Counted from the stretch's first letter, positions 13,337 through 20,262 are shown. The stretch: 20,262 nucleotides of DNA from CAZAEL01 sp964484135 (GCA_964484135.1 CAZAEL010000043.1:1-20262), one strand, 5' to 3'. Program-made: numbers and translations. The notes: generated by a model not told the origin, from the sequence alone.

Positions 13337-13717
13337 TCACGCCTCGGCGCGGCCCTTGCCGCGGCCGTCTTCGCGGCGACGGCCCGTTCTTCCGTGAACA
13401 AGCGCGATCAGCGACGAGACCCGTTTATGCCGCTCAATGGGGTGGCGAAGATGAAGGTGGTCCCGGACATCGTAATGGTTCCGGCGGCCGCGCCGAATCC
13501 GCACGAGGTATCCGGTCTCTTCCAGGTCCGCGACGATCCGCTGCACGGCGCGCTCGGTGATGCCCACCCGCTCCGCCAAGTCCCGCATCCGCGCCTCGGG
13601 CTCGCGCGCGACGCACAGCAGGACATGGGCGTGGTTGGTGAGGAACGTCCAGACCGGCTCCGGTTCGCGCGAAGATCCGGCCAAAACCGTCTTTCTTTTC
13701 GTCGTCTTTGGGCTCAT
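13337..13717 (-). CDS. Winged helix-turn-helix transcriptional regulator
   Basis: A 126-residue DNA-binding protein. Residues about 24-100 form a winged helix: WTFLTNHAHVLLCVAREP, then MRDLAERVGITERAVQRIVADLEETGYLV (helix-turn-helix with recognition helix) and the wing RIRRGRRNHYDVRDH. This is the MarR/ArsR-like single-domain type that is common in small regulators. No effector domain, metal-binding cysteines or membrane segment is seen; the tail (102-126) is basic. The ATG at 13717 has no clear Shine-Dalgarno. It is divergent from the 13930-19537 operon, about 300 bases away, and converges on the radical SAM gene. It could regulate either; neither is shown. Confidence 0.85.
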   Translation of the reverse strand: MSPKTTKRKTVLAGSSREPEPVWTFLTNHAHVLLCVAREPEARMRDLAERVGITERAVQRIVADLEETGYLVRIRRGRRNHYDVRDHLHLRHPIERHKRVSSLIALVHGRTGRRREDGRGKGRAEA

Positions 13718-13929
13718 GGGGCGTTAAGAGGTCGTTTCATAAAACCCGTTTGACACCATCGGCGCGCCCGTCCGTCGGCTTCGGGAGACGAGGACTCCAT
13801 GACCGCCCCCGGCCCGCGCCCGTGTTCCCGCCGGGGGATCAACGGCCCCGAAAAAGAGCGGCCGTCCTCCCGCTTGATTATCATATGTCGTCCCGCCGTT
13901 CAAGTCTTCATCAAGAAGGACGTTTTTCC

Positions 13930-13959
13930 TTGCCCTCGATCCCCTATCCATGCTATATA
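13930..13959 (+). promoter_or_regulatory. Promoter of the unknown-kinase-sbtA-sbtB-ppc gene run
   Basis: The 298-base gap between the winged-helix gene and the 182-residue gene turns sharply A/T-rich after about 13920. TTGCCC (13930-13935), 18 bases, then TATATA (13954-13959) preceded by TGC gives an extended -10 promoter. Overlapping TATATT (13956) or TATTAT (13958) are alternatives. Transcription would start near 13966, giving a leader of about 50 bases. The GC-rich left part of the gap (13718-13920) shows nothing recognised. Confidence 0.55.
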
Positions 13960-13983
13960 TTATACGATATTTTATTCGTGAAT

Positions 13984-14016
13984 TGAGGATCGTTATTAAA
14001 CAGGGGGGGATCCTCA
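13984..14016 (+). promoter_or_regulatory. Leader hairpin enclosing the ribosome binding site and touching the start codon
   Basis: TGAGGATC (13984-13991) is exactly complementary to GATCCTCA (14009-14016). The 17-base loop carries most of the G-run ribosome binding site (14003-14009), and the last stem base is the A of ATG 14016. In RNA this would sequester the initiation region and could gate translation. Confidence 0.5.
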
Positions 14017-14564
14017 TGGGCATCTTGCTCTTGGTCCGAAGCATGGGGGAGGTGCTTTCCGCCGTCAAGGCGGCGACGGATTTTTTGGCTTCCCGCCGGC
14101 GAGGCGCCCCGGCGCCTCAGGAGGCGGACGAGGTCCTCGGGGTCTGGGTCCGGCCGGAACTCGACGCGGGTCTTCCCGCATGGCCGGACTTCGGCGGCGG
14201 AGCGGGAGCGGACCTCCCGACCGGGGCCCGGCCGGACGAGGCGTCCGTCGGCATCCGGGAGTCCGTTTCGCTTTCCGGCCTATGGGCCCTTTGCTGGATC
14301 GACGGCGCGCCCCTGCGGAAGGCGCGGACCCCCGCCGAGCGCCGGCGCGGCATCCTGGAGGCCTTCTTGAAGGAGGACCCCCTCTCGGGATCGCCGGACG
14401 GACCCGGGACCTTTTTCCCCGTGTTTGGCGCGGACGAAGCCGGCGGCTCTCCGTCCCAGGCCATGCGGGAATTGCGGGAGGCCCGCCCCCGGTCCGTCGG
14501 CAAGTCGTGGTTCGTCGGCGACCCGGAACGGGGCATCGTCTTCGGCCGAGGGGCCGGGGAATAA
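14016..14564 (+). CDS. Hypothetical protein, 182 residues, first gene of the sbtAB-ppc run
   Basis: No family is recognised. The N-terminus MGILLLVRSMGEVLSAVKAATDFLASRRRG is a short hydrophobic/amphipathic stretch. A Pro/Ala/Gly-rich part (30-80) follows, then a more structured-looking region SLSGLWALCWIDGAPLRKART, PAERRRGILEAFLKEDP, GTFFPVFGADE, and SVGKSWFVGDPERGIVFG. One Cys only. The start at 14016 is chosen for the G-rich ribosome binding site seven bases upstream; the frame is open to 13950 but overlaps the promoter. It is followed after one base by the kinase-like gene, so the two are almost certainly co-expressed. Codon use matches its GC-rich neighbours. Existence as a gene is likely from the coupled layout and promoter; function unknown. 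Confidence 0.62.
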   Translation: MGILLLVRSMGEVLSAVKAATDFLASRRRGAPAPQEADEVLGVWVRPELDAGLPAWPDFGGGAGADLPTGARPDEASVGIRESVSLSGLWALCWIDGAPLRKARTPAERRRGILEAFLKEDPLSGSPDGPGTFFPVFGADEAGGSPSQAMRELREARPRSVGKSWFVGDPERGIVFGRGAGE

Positions 14565-14565
14565 C

Positions 14566-15438
14566 GTGGATGTGTTGGAACCGTCCGTCCTCATAGGGAC
14601 CCCCTTTGATCAAGTCCCCCTCCGCCTGAAAGCCCGGTCCTTTGGGGTGGATTACGTCGTTTTGGATCAGGGGGACGGACGCCTGTATGTCACTCGATAT
14701 GGATGGCCCTGGGCGGAGCGTTTGCTTCCGGACCGGTGGCACAGCCAACAGCGGTATGTCCGGCAAGGATGCCGGCTGGAAGGCGGCACGGGCGCCGTTT
14801 ACAAGCTCCCCACGCGGGGCGACGACGGCAGAGGACTGGACTTGGTGATCAAGTTCTCCCGTTTCGGCCAAGATGTCCCCTTCTATAGGGACCCGCGTTT
14901 TCCACAGGACCTTCCGGCGCAGGTCCTTGAAAACATCCGGTACAACAGTCCGTTCGAGGAATTCGGCGTCTTGATGGACCTCCGCCGCAGCCGGCGCGAC
15001 GCGGTCCCTGTCCTGACCAAACGGCCGCTGGCCATCTACTGTCCCTCCGAGGAATATGAATTGTGGCAATTCGGACGGACGGACTGGCAGTTCCAGCCTT
15101 ACGAGCGGGCCCACAGAGAGGATCAAAGCCGCCTTCAGGGCTTGTCTCCCGTGGAGCTGAACAGTCGCAAGGAGTACGTGTTGTTGTACGGATGGGTCAA
15201 AGGGATGGACGCCCAGGCTTGCCTTGAGCAAGGCCTGATCGGCGAAGAGGAGCTCCAGGCGGTCATCCTCCATGCCATCGAAAAATTGGCCGGGCACGGC
15301 TTCCGCATGCTGGACATCAAACCGCGCCACCTGATCCTCCGGCGCCGGCGGGACGGGGGCCTCCTTCGGAGGAAGGGGCGACCCGTCTATGCGCTGATCG
15401 ACTTCGAACTTTTGGAAAAGCGGGATCAACAAGGCTGA
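14566..15438 (+). CDS. Divergent protein-kinase-like protein, unknown substrate
   Basis: A 290-residue protein with a probable kinase fold. Candidate elements: GGTGAVYKLPT (73-83, glycine-rich loop), LVIKFSRFGQ with Lys96 as the VAIK-type lysine, NSPFEEFGVLMDLR (helix C region with Glu131/132), YGWVKGMDA (hinge-like), and MLDIKPRHLIL (Asp250, Lys252), matching the HRDxKxxN catalytic loop with His replacing the Asn. YALIDFELLEK carries the DFG-like Asp279. No membrane segment. Similar short bacterial kinases act on proteins, lipids or sugars. GTG at 14566 is chosen because it directly follows the previous stop with a G-rich site before it. It is 75 bases ahead of sbtA. Kinase fold is inferred from motifs only. 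Confidence 0.68.
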   Translation: MDVLEPSVLIGTPFDQVPLRLKARSFGVDYVVLDQGDGRLYVTRYGWPWAERLLPDRWHSQQRYVRQGCRLEGGTGAVYKLPTRGDDGRGLDLVIKFSRFGQDVPFYRDPRFPQDLPAQVLENIRYNSPFEEFGVLMDLRRSRRDAVPVLTKRPLAIYCPSEEYELWQFGRTDWQFQPYERAHREDQSRLQGLSPVELNSRKEYVLLYGWVKGMDAQACLEQGLIGEEELQAVILHAIEKLAGHGFRMLDIKPRHLILRRRRDGGLLRRKGRPVYALIDFELLEKRDQQG

Positions 15439-15513
15439 ACCCCCTCATGACGGAGGCGCGGAGAACGAACAGCCGGGGGGACGAATCAGCGCGTAAGGCG
15501 CAGAGAGGTTTTC

Positions 15514-16473
15514 ATGCTGGATAATCTGATCAATCCTATCGTATTGTTTTTCGTGTTGGGGCTCCTGGCGGGCGTCGTCCGGGCCAACCTTCGGTTGCCG
15601 GACGCGCTCTACGAATCGCTGAGCATCTATCTCTTGCTGGCCATCGGCCTCAAGGGCGGCGTCGAGCTGGCTGAAACCAGTTTCGCCTCCCTGCTCTTCC
15701 CGTTGACGGGGGCTTTGGCGCTCGGCGTCACGATCCCCGTGGCGGCCTATGGCATTTTGCGCAAGCTGGGAAAGTTTTCCCGGCCCGACGCGGCGGCCAT
15801 CGCGGCCCACTACGGCTCGGTGAGCGCCGTGACGTTCGCCGTGGCCCAGGCATTTTTGGAGCGTTTGGGTGTTCCCTTCGAGGGGTTCTCCACGATTTTG
15901 CTGGCGGTCATGGAGGTCCCGGCCATCGGCGTCGGCGTCCTCATCGCCCGGATCAAGGCGGCCAAGGAGCCGCCGGCGCCCGGACGGTTGTTCCATGAGG
16001 TCTTTCTCAACAAGAGCATGTTCCTTCTGGTGGGCGGACTGCTGATTGGGTACGTCGTGGGCCCCGAAAAGGTCGGTCCCCTCAAGCTCTTGTTTTTCGA
16101 TCTCTTCAAAGGGGCGTTGGCTTTCTTCCTCCTGGAAATGGGGATCGTCACCTCCCAAAGGCTGGGCGATCTTAAAAAGACGGGGCCTTTCCTCGCGGGA
16201 TTTGGTATCTTTATGCCTCTTCTGTCGGGAATGTTCGGAACGGCGGTGGGCGTGATGGCGGGCCTGTCCGTGGGCGGCACGGTTCTTTTGGCCACCCTCG
16301 CGGCCAGTTCCTCTTATATCGCGGCGCCGGCGTCCATGCGGATCGCCGTGCCGGAAGCCAATCCGACCTATTATTTAACCGCCTCCTTGGGCGTGACGTT
16401 CCCCTTTAATGTGACCTTCGGGATCAAGATCTATTATTGGATGTCTCAGCTGGCGCACGGGTGGTTCAAATGA
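15514..16473 (+). CDS. sbtA: Sodium-dependent bicarbonate transporter SbtA
   Basis: A 319-residue integral membrane protein of the SbtA (DUF897) family, importing HCO3- with Na+. About ten hydrophobic helices are evident, arranged as two halves. Family marks are NLINPIVLFFVLGLLAGVV at the start, LRLPDALYESLSIYLLLAIGLKGGVEL, AHYGSVSAVTFAVAQAFL and, in the second half, ASSSYIAAPASMRIAVPEANPTYYL, which hold the bicarbonate- and sodium-binding serines. The C-terminal segment TASLGVTFPFNVTFGIKIYYW is diagnostic. It is somewhat shorter than the Synechocystis protein (374), mainly in the cytoplasmic loop. GAGAGG precedes the ATG. The stop overlaps the sbtB start (ATGA). Confidence 0.94.
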   Translation: MLDNLINPIVLFFVLGLLAGVVRANLRLPDALYESLSIYLLLAIGLKGGVELAETSFASLLFPLTGALALGVTIPVAAYGILRKLGKFSRPDAAAIAAHYGSVSAVTFAVAQAFLERLGVPFEGFSTILLAVMEVPAIGVGVLIARIKAAKEPPAPGRLFHEVFLNKSMFLLVGGLLIGYVVGPEKVGPLKLLFFDLFKGALAFFLLEMGIVTSQRLGDLKKTGPFLAGFGIFMPLLSGMFGTAVGVMAGLSVGGTVLLATLAASSSYIAAPASMRIAVPEANPTYYLTASLGVTFPFNVTFGIKIYYWMSQLAHGWFK

Positions 16474-16775
16474 AGACCATAAAACAGAAGCTTTTGACGG
16501 TGGTGACCGAGCAAGCCATCGAAAGCTTGCTCCTCAAGGACATGAAGCGGCTCGGCGCAAAAGGGTACAGCCTCGTGGAATCGCGCGGCGAAGACCAGCG
16601 GGGCCTGCGTCACGCGGAGTGGGAGGCCAATCGCGACGTCCGCATCGAGGTCGTCTGCGAAGAGGCCGTTGCCCGAGCCATCATTGAGCATCTCTTCGCG
16701 GTTTATTATGACGATTACGACATGATGGTCTTCATGTCCGACGTGGACATGTTTGTCCGGGAAAAGAAGGCCTGA
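16470..16775 (+). CDS. sbtB: PII-like regulator SbtB of the bicarbonate transporter
   Basis: A 101-residue PII-superfamily protein. SbtB trimers bind adenine nucleotides (cAMP, AMP, ADP, ATP) and gate SbtA. Seen here: KLLTVVTEQAIESLLLKDMKRLGAKGYSLVESRGE, a short T-loop (DQRGLRHAEWEANRDV), and IEVVCEEAVARAIIEHLFAVYY then MVFMSDVDMF, the ferredoxin-like strand order. The ATG at 16470 overlaps the sbtA stop. The protein ends FVREKKA and lacks the C-terminal CGPxGC redox loop (R-loop) of cyanobacterial SbtB, so redox-dependent ATP hydrolysis is not expected. Identity rests on fold pattern plus strict sbtA coupling. Confidence 0.9.
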   Translation: MKTIKQKLLTVVTEQAIESLLLKDMKRLGAKGYSLVESRGEDQRGLRHAEWEANRDVRIEVVCEEAVARAIIEHLFAVYYDDYDMMVFMSDVDMFVREKKA

Positions 16776-16831
16776 CCCGCGGAGCCGCCCGCGCATCCCA
16801 ACCCGAAATCCATCCGACCTGAGAGAGCCTT

Positions 16832-19537
16832 ATGGATAACCATATTCGCCGGAGCGTGCGCACGCTCACCACGTGGCTCGGCGAGGTCATTCGCGAGAGA
16901 GAGGGCGGCGCTTTTTTCGCCGCGGTGGAGCGCGTCCGCGTTCTTTGCCGTGATATCCGGCGCGATCACAGCCCCCGGGAGGGAAGGGCCCTCGCCCGCA
17001 TCATCCAAAAGCTGAGGACCCAAGAAGCCCATAAACTGGCCCGGGCCTTCACGCTCTATTTTCAGCTCGTCAACATCGCGGAAGAGAATCACCGCGTGCG
17101 GCGGATACTGTCCTACGAGAAGGACCCGGACCATCCCGAATCCATGTCCTTCCAGGACCTTTTTCAGGGCTTTCGCCGGCGGGGCCTTGCGACGGCTTCC
17201 ATCCGAAAGGCCCTGGCCGCCCTCCATATCGAGCCGGTGCTGACGGCCCATCCCACGGAGGCCAAACGCCGGACCATCCTTCAGCACCTCCTCCGCATCA
17301 CCGCCCTTTGGGAAACCCTCCAACGCCCGGATTTGACCTGGCGGGAGAAACAGTCCGGCCAGGAAGCCATCCTGGAAACGCTGGAGGCGCTGTGGCACAC
17401 GAAACAAATTCGGGACCGCCGGCTGACCGTCGAGGACGAGATCTCCAACACGCTCTATTTCTTCCGGCGGACCATCCTGGAAGCCGCGGCGGCTTTCCAG
17501 GACTCCCTGGAGCGGTCCCTCAAGCGGTATTTCCCGGGCGTCGTTCCGCCGACGGGCGTCCTCACCTTTGGTTCCTGGGTGGGCGGGGACCGGGACGGCA
17601 ACCCCCACGTGACCCCGAACACGTCCCGCGCCGCGCTCCAAGCCCACCGGCGTTTGATTCTGTCCTATTACGCCAACGCCGTCGACCGCCTTATCAGTCT
17701 GCTTTCCGCCTCCTTCCCGACGGCTCCAGCCGACCGGGAACTCGAGCGGAACGTGACGAAGGACCTCCGCCGGCTTCCGGAGGTAAAAAGGGAGCTCCTG
17801 GTGGCCGAGCCCGGCGAGTTCTACCGGCGGAAACTCCTCTGCATCCAGCGGCGGCTGGAAAACACGAACCACGACAAGACCCCGCGTTATGGTTCGGCGC
17901 AAGAATTTCTGGACGATCTCGCCTTGATCCAGGCCAGCCTGGCCCGCGGGCGCGGCCCACGGGCGGCCGTCGGTGAATTGAAAAGCCTCATGGCCCAGGT
18001 GCGGACCTTTGGGTTCCACCTGGCGTGCCTGGACTTCCGCCAGCACAGCCGCCGAATCCGCCAAACCTTGCGGGACATCGTGGGCCGCTGGCCCGACGGC
18101 GGAGAATGGAGAGGCCTGATGGAGCGGCCCCCCCGCGTTCCGCCCCGGTTGCCGGAGGAAAGCCGGCGAACTCTGGAGGAATTCGCCTGTCTGGCCGGCC
18201 TGCAAAAGCGGTTCGGCCCTGAAAGCGCCGACCGCTACGTCCTGTCCATGACCACCCAGGGCGCCGACGTCTGGGCCGTGATGTCCCTCGCCCGCTTGGC
18301 GGGGCTGATCCGCCGGGACAACGCCTCGGGCCGCTGGCGGAGCACCCTGGACGTGGTGCCCCTCTTTGAGACGATCCCGGACCTGCAAGGGGCCGCCGAT
18401 GTGATGGGCCGCCTCTGGCGGGACCCCCTCTATCGCGCGATTTTGCGGAGCCGGAAGGACACCCAGGAGATCATGCTCGGGTATTCGGACAGCAACAAGG
18501 ACGGCGGCTACCTGGCGGCCAACTTCCAGCTCTACAAGACCCAGCGGGCGCTGCATCGAGAGGCCCGGTCCTGCGGCGTGACCCTGCGCTTCTTTCACGG
18601 CAAAGGCGGCACCATCGACCGGGGTGGCGGGCCGGCCCACCGGGCCATCCTGGCCATGCCGGATTCCGCCCCCGACTTCCACCTGCGGATCACCGAACAG
18701 GGCGAGGCGGTCTCCTACAAGTACAGCCATCCGGTGATCGCGCGGAGGAATTTCGAACAAATGACCAGCGCGGTCCTGACCGCCGGGCTTATCCCCTCGG
18801 ACGCCGGCCTGACGGACGCCGAGCGGGACCGTTTTGAATCGGCCCTGGCCGAGATCGCCGAAACCTCTTGCGCCTGCTACCGCCACCTGGTTTACAAGAC
18901 GCCTTCCTTTTTGACCTATTTTTCCCAAGCCACGCCCATCGACGTCATCCAAATGACCACGATCGCCTCCCGGCCGGTTTTCCGGAGCCAAGTTCAATCC
19001 CTCGAGGAGCTGAGGGCCATCCCCTGGGTTTTTGCGTGGACGCAGTCCAGGCACTTCCTGCCGGCTTGGTACGGGATCGGCACCGCTCTGGCCGCCTATG
19101 GAAAACGTTACGGGAACGACGGATGGCGCCTGCTTCAAAGGATGTACGTGCGTTGGCCCTTCTTTTCCAGCATCATGGACAACGCCCAAATGTCCCTGGC
19201 CAAGGCGGACATGGGCATCGCCCGCCGCTATGCGGGCCTGGTGAAGCATGCGCGGGTCCGCGATGACATCTTCGAAAAAATCCAGACGGAATACCGTCTG
19301 AGCGTGGAACAGACGCTCCGCGCGTGCGGACAAAGGACCCTCCTGGAAAAGGCGCCGGTGCTCGCCGAGTCCATCCGGCTGCGGAACCCCTATGTGGATT
19401 CCCTCAACGCCCTGCAGGTGGAATACCTGGGCCGCTGGCGCCGGACGCATCTTCCCCGCGAAGAAAGAGAGGCGCTCCTGCGGGTGCTGCTCATCACCGT
19501 GAACGGCGTGGCGGCGGGCATGAAGAGCACGGGATAA
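16832..19537 (+). CDS. ppc: Phosphoenolpyruvate carboxylase
   Basis: A 901-residue enzyme (E. coli 883) converting PEP + HCO3- to oxaloacetate + Pi, the main anaplerotic reaction. Signatures in order: EPVLTAHPTEAKRRT with catalytic His140, FGSWVGGDRDGNPHVT (Mg/PEP-binding region), MLGYSDSNKDGGYLAA, and FFHGKGGTIDRGGGPAH, where Arg597 corresponds to the bicarbonate-loop arginine. The first arginine of the usual GRGG loop is Lys591 here. The C-terminal end GMKSTG corresponds to the NTG end whose carboxylate completes the active site. No phosphorylation-type N-terminal serine motif of plant enzymes is seen. The start at 16832 has a weak GAGAG site. It lies 56 bases after sbtB on the same strand, and SbtA supplies its substrate bicarbonate. 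Confidence 0.97.
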   Translation: MDNHIRRSVRTLTTWLGEVIREREGGAFFAAVERVRVLCRDIRRDHSPREGRALARIIQKLRTQEAHKLARAFTLYFQLVNIAEENHRVRRILSYEKDPDHPESMSFQDLFQGFRRRGLATASIRKALAALHIEPVLTAHPTEAKRRTILQHLLRITALWETLQRPDLTWREKQSGQEAILETLEALWHTKQIRDRRLTVEDEISNTLYFFRRTILEAAAAFQDSLERSLKRYFPGVVPPTGVLTFGSWVGGDRDGNPHVTPNTSRAALQAHRRLILSYYANAVDRLISLLSASFPTAPADRELERNVTKDLRRLPEVKRELLVAEPGEFYRRKLLCIQRRLENTNHDKTPRYGSAQEFLDDLALIQASLARGRGPRAAVGELKSLMAQVRTFGFHLACLDFRQHSRRIRQTLRDIVGRWPDGGEWRGLMERPPRVPPRLPEESRRTLEEFACLAGLQKRFGPESADRYVLSMTTQGADVWAVMSLARLAGLIRRDNASGRWRSTLDVVPLFETIPDLQGAADVMGRLWRDPLYRAILRSRKDTQEIMLGYSDSNKDGGYLAANFQLYKTQRALHREARSCGVTLRFFHGKGGTIDRGGGPAHRAILAMPDSAPDFHLRITEQGEAVSYKYSHPVIARRNFEQMTSAVLTAGLIPSDAGLTDAERDRFESALAEIAETSCACYRHLVYKTPSFLTYFSQATPIDVIQMTTIASRPVFRSQVQSLEELRAIPWVFAWTQSRHFLPAWYGIGTALAAYGKRYGNDGWRLLQRMYVRWPFFSSIMDNAQMSLAKADMGIARRYAGLVKHARVRDDIFEKIQTEYRLSVEQTLRACGQRTLLEKAPVLAESIRLRNPYVDSLNALQVEYLGRWRRTHLPREEREALLRVLLITVNGVAAGMKSTG

Positions 19538-19633
19538 ACCTTCCGAAGTGCCGTTGGGGCGCTTTCGTTTGGCCGGGCCCCTCTCGGTCACACCTCGCGT
19601 TCGCAGGTTCTGACCTCTTGCCGGAAAAGAAAA

Positions 19634-19667
19634 AACCCGCTTCGGGCTCCAAAAGCCCAAGCGGGTT
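19634..19667. terminator. Bidirectional Rho-independent terminator
   Basis: A 9-bp outer stem (AACCCGCTT / AAGCGGGTT), a one-base bulge, a 5-bp inner stem (GGGCT / AGCCC) and a 5-base loop. On the minus strand it is followed by TTTTTTCTTTT (19635-19622 side), terminating the tRNA gene whose 3' end is seven bases away. On the plus strand it is followed by TTCTTTTCTT and probably ends the ppc transcript. Nothing else is recognised between 19538 and 19633. Confidence 0.9.
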
Positions 19668-19673
19668 CTTTTC

Positions 19674-19747
<74 letters not shown>

Positions 19748-19752
19748 AAAGT

Positions 19753-19781
19753 ATTCTAACATACCATGTCCCCCAACGCAA
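19753..19781 (-). promoter_or_regulatory. Promoter of the initiator tRNA gene
   Basis: On the minus strand TTGCGT (19781-19776), 17 bases, then TAGAAT (19758-19753) preceded by TGT (extended -10). The predicted transcription start falls at or within a base of the mature tRNA 5' end (19747). The 131 bases from 19782 to 19912 hold nothing recognised. Confidence 0.55.
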
Positions 19782-19912
19782 ATGAAAAGGGCCTTTGGAA
19801 ATCAGATTGATGTCGCGGTTCAAAGCGAATGTGCGCGCAGGAAAGCGGTTCAAATATTGCGATTGGAAAAACTTGCCGGGTTTCTAGGATGAGAAAAAAC
19901 CTCGACAATGCC

Positions 19913-20251
19913 TTACTTAACCAATTTCAACCTTTCCGAAGCCTCTTCAATGCCGTTCTTGCGCGCCACCTCATACATTCTTTTTGCGGCCAGGAGATCG
20001 GGGTCGCACCCTATGCCCGATTCATACATATAACCCGCCAACAATCCGGCTTCCCCATGTCCCAACTCGGCAGCTTTTGCGAGCCACTCAAGCGCCTTTG
20101 TGTCTCCGGGGTAGACGGCGTGGCTTTTGATGAAGACATCTCCCCTGTGACTCCCTCTTCTTAAATACCACCTTCCAATTCCAAACATCGCGTCAACGTC
20201 CCCGTTTGTGGCCATTTTATAAACATTGATTTCAGAACGATCGGACAGCAT
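19913..20251 (-). CDS. Sel1-repeat (TPR-like) protein, possibly continuing past the window
   Basis: At least 112 residues with about three Sel1-type helical repeats: NGDVDAMFGIGRWYLRRG (16-33), ALEWLAKAAELGHGEAGLLAGYMYESGIG (53-81, a full unit), and AAKRMYEVARKNGIEEASERL. Sel1 repeats mediate protein-protein contacts. No signal peptide is seen in the part visible. The frame is open to the window edge, so the ATG at 20251 may not be the true start and the protein may be longer. The segment looks more A/T-rich than the rest of the window, which hints at a different origin. Adjacent to, but divergent in function from, the tRNA gene on the same strand. Confidence 0.75.
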   Translation of the reverse strand: MLSDRSEINVYKMATNGDVDAMFGIGRWYLRRGSHRGDVFIKSHAVYPGDTKALEWLAKAAELGHGEAGLLAGYMYESGIGCDPDLLAAKRMYEVARKNGIEEASERLKLVK

Positions 20252-20262
20252 CTGTTTGAATT

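Noticed and set aside
13724..14068. 114-codon open frame on the minus strand in the intergenic region
   Set aside because: No ribosome binding site and no motif, and it runs through the opposite-strand promoter and leader hairpin.
14065..15432. 455-codon open frame on the minus strand
   Set aside because: It is antisense to the 182-residue and kinase-like genes. The kinase motifs, coupled spacing and promoter favour the plus strand.
15439..15513. Separate promoter for sbtA
   Set aside because: No -10-like A/T-rich hexamer stands out in this GC-rich gap. Small complementary stretches are within chance expectation.
16715..19660. Very long open frame (981 codons) on the minus strand
   Set aside because: It is antisense to ppc and also crosses sbtB and the terminator. 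GC-rich codon bias opens the opposite frame. The translation is low-complexity Gly/Pro/Arg/His-rich, with no domain.

Overview
This is a GC-rich bacterial chromosomal segment, roughly two-thirds G+C by eye. It encodes a lipoprotein and two likely outer-membrane proteins, so the host is probably diderm. No gene fixes the lineage. The gene set (ATP-cone/uridine-kinase fusion, divergent ClpS, glycine-rich beta-barrel proteins, GC-rich DNA with sharp AT-rich -10 boxes) would fit a poorly sampled phylum such as Elusimicrobiota, but that is a low-confidence guess. No transposase, integrase, CRISPR array or rRNA was seen.

Left part, minus strand (about 1-5450). A tightly packed operon reads right to left: M20 metallohydrolase, arginine N-succinyltransferase (astA), aldehyde dehydrogenase (astD), a compact 335-residue guanidino-group hydrolase, and an SRAP/YedK-type DNA-protein crosslink protein cut off by the window edge. 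This looks like a variant arginine succinyltransferase (AST) pathway. The usual AstB seems replaced by a DDAH/ArgZ-like protein with an Asn in place of the first catalytic Asp, the usual AstE by an M20 enzyme, and AstC is absent from the window. Next to it (5494-7963) lie a small Ig-like protein, a lipoprotein and a beta-barrel protein, the last two translationally coupled.

Middle part (8005-13717). A ClpS-like adaptor and an ATP-cone/uridine-kinase fusion lie on the minus strand, and an exported protein of unknown function on the plus strand. Then come a hemerythrin-domain protein (minus), a radical SAM protein (plus) and a winged-helix regulator (minus). The radical SAM gene is bracketed by a 59-bp direct repeat. 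One copy is the start of the hemerythrin gene, the other a relic of that same start lying beside REP-like hairpins.

Right part, plus strand (about 13930-19540). A candidate operon starts from an AT-rich promoter: an unknown 182-residue protein, a divergent protein-kinase-like protein, the bicarbonate transporter sbtA, its PII-like regulator sbtB (ATGA overlap) and phosphoenolpyruvate carboxylase (ppc). The last three make functional sense together: bicarbonate import and its control feeding a bicarbonate-consuming anaplerotic enzyme. The two upstream genes are the most promising undescribed components. A bidirectional terminator, an initiator tRNA with a non-standard anticodon stem (minus) and a Sel1-repeat protein (minus) close the window.

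Several promoters share an extended -10 (TGnTATAAT-like), and several sit so close to the ATG that leaderless or nearly leaderless mRNAs are predicted.
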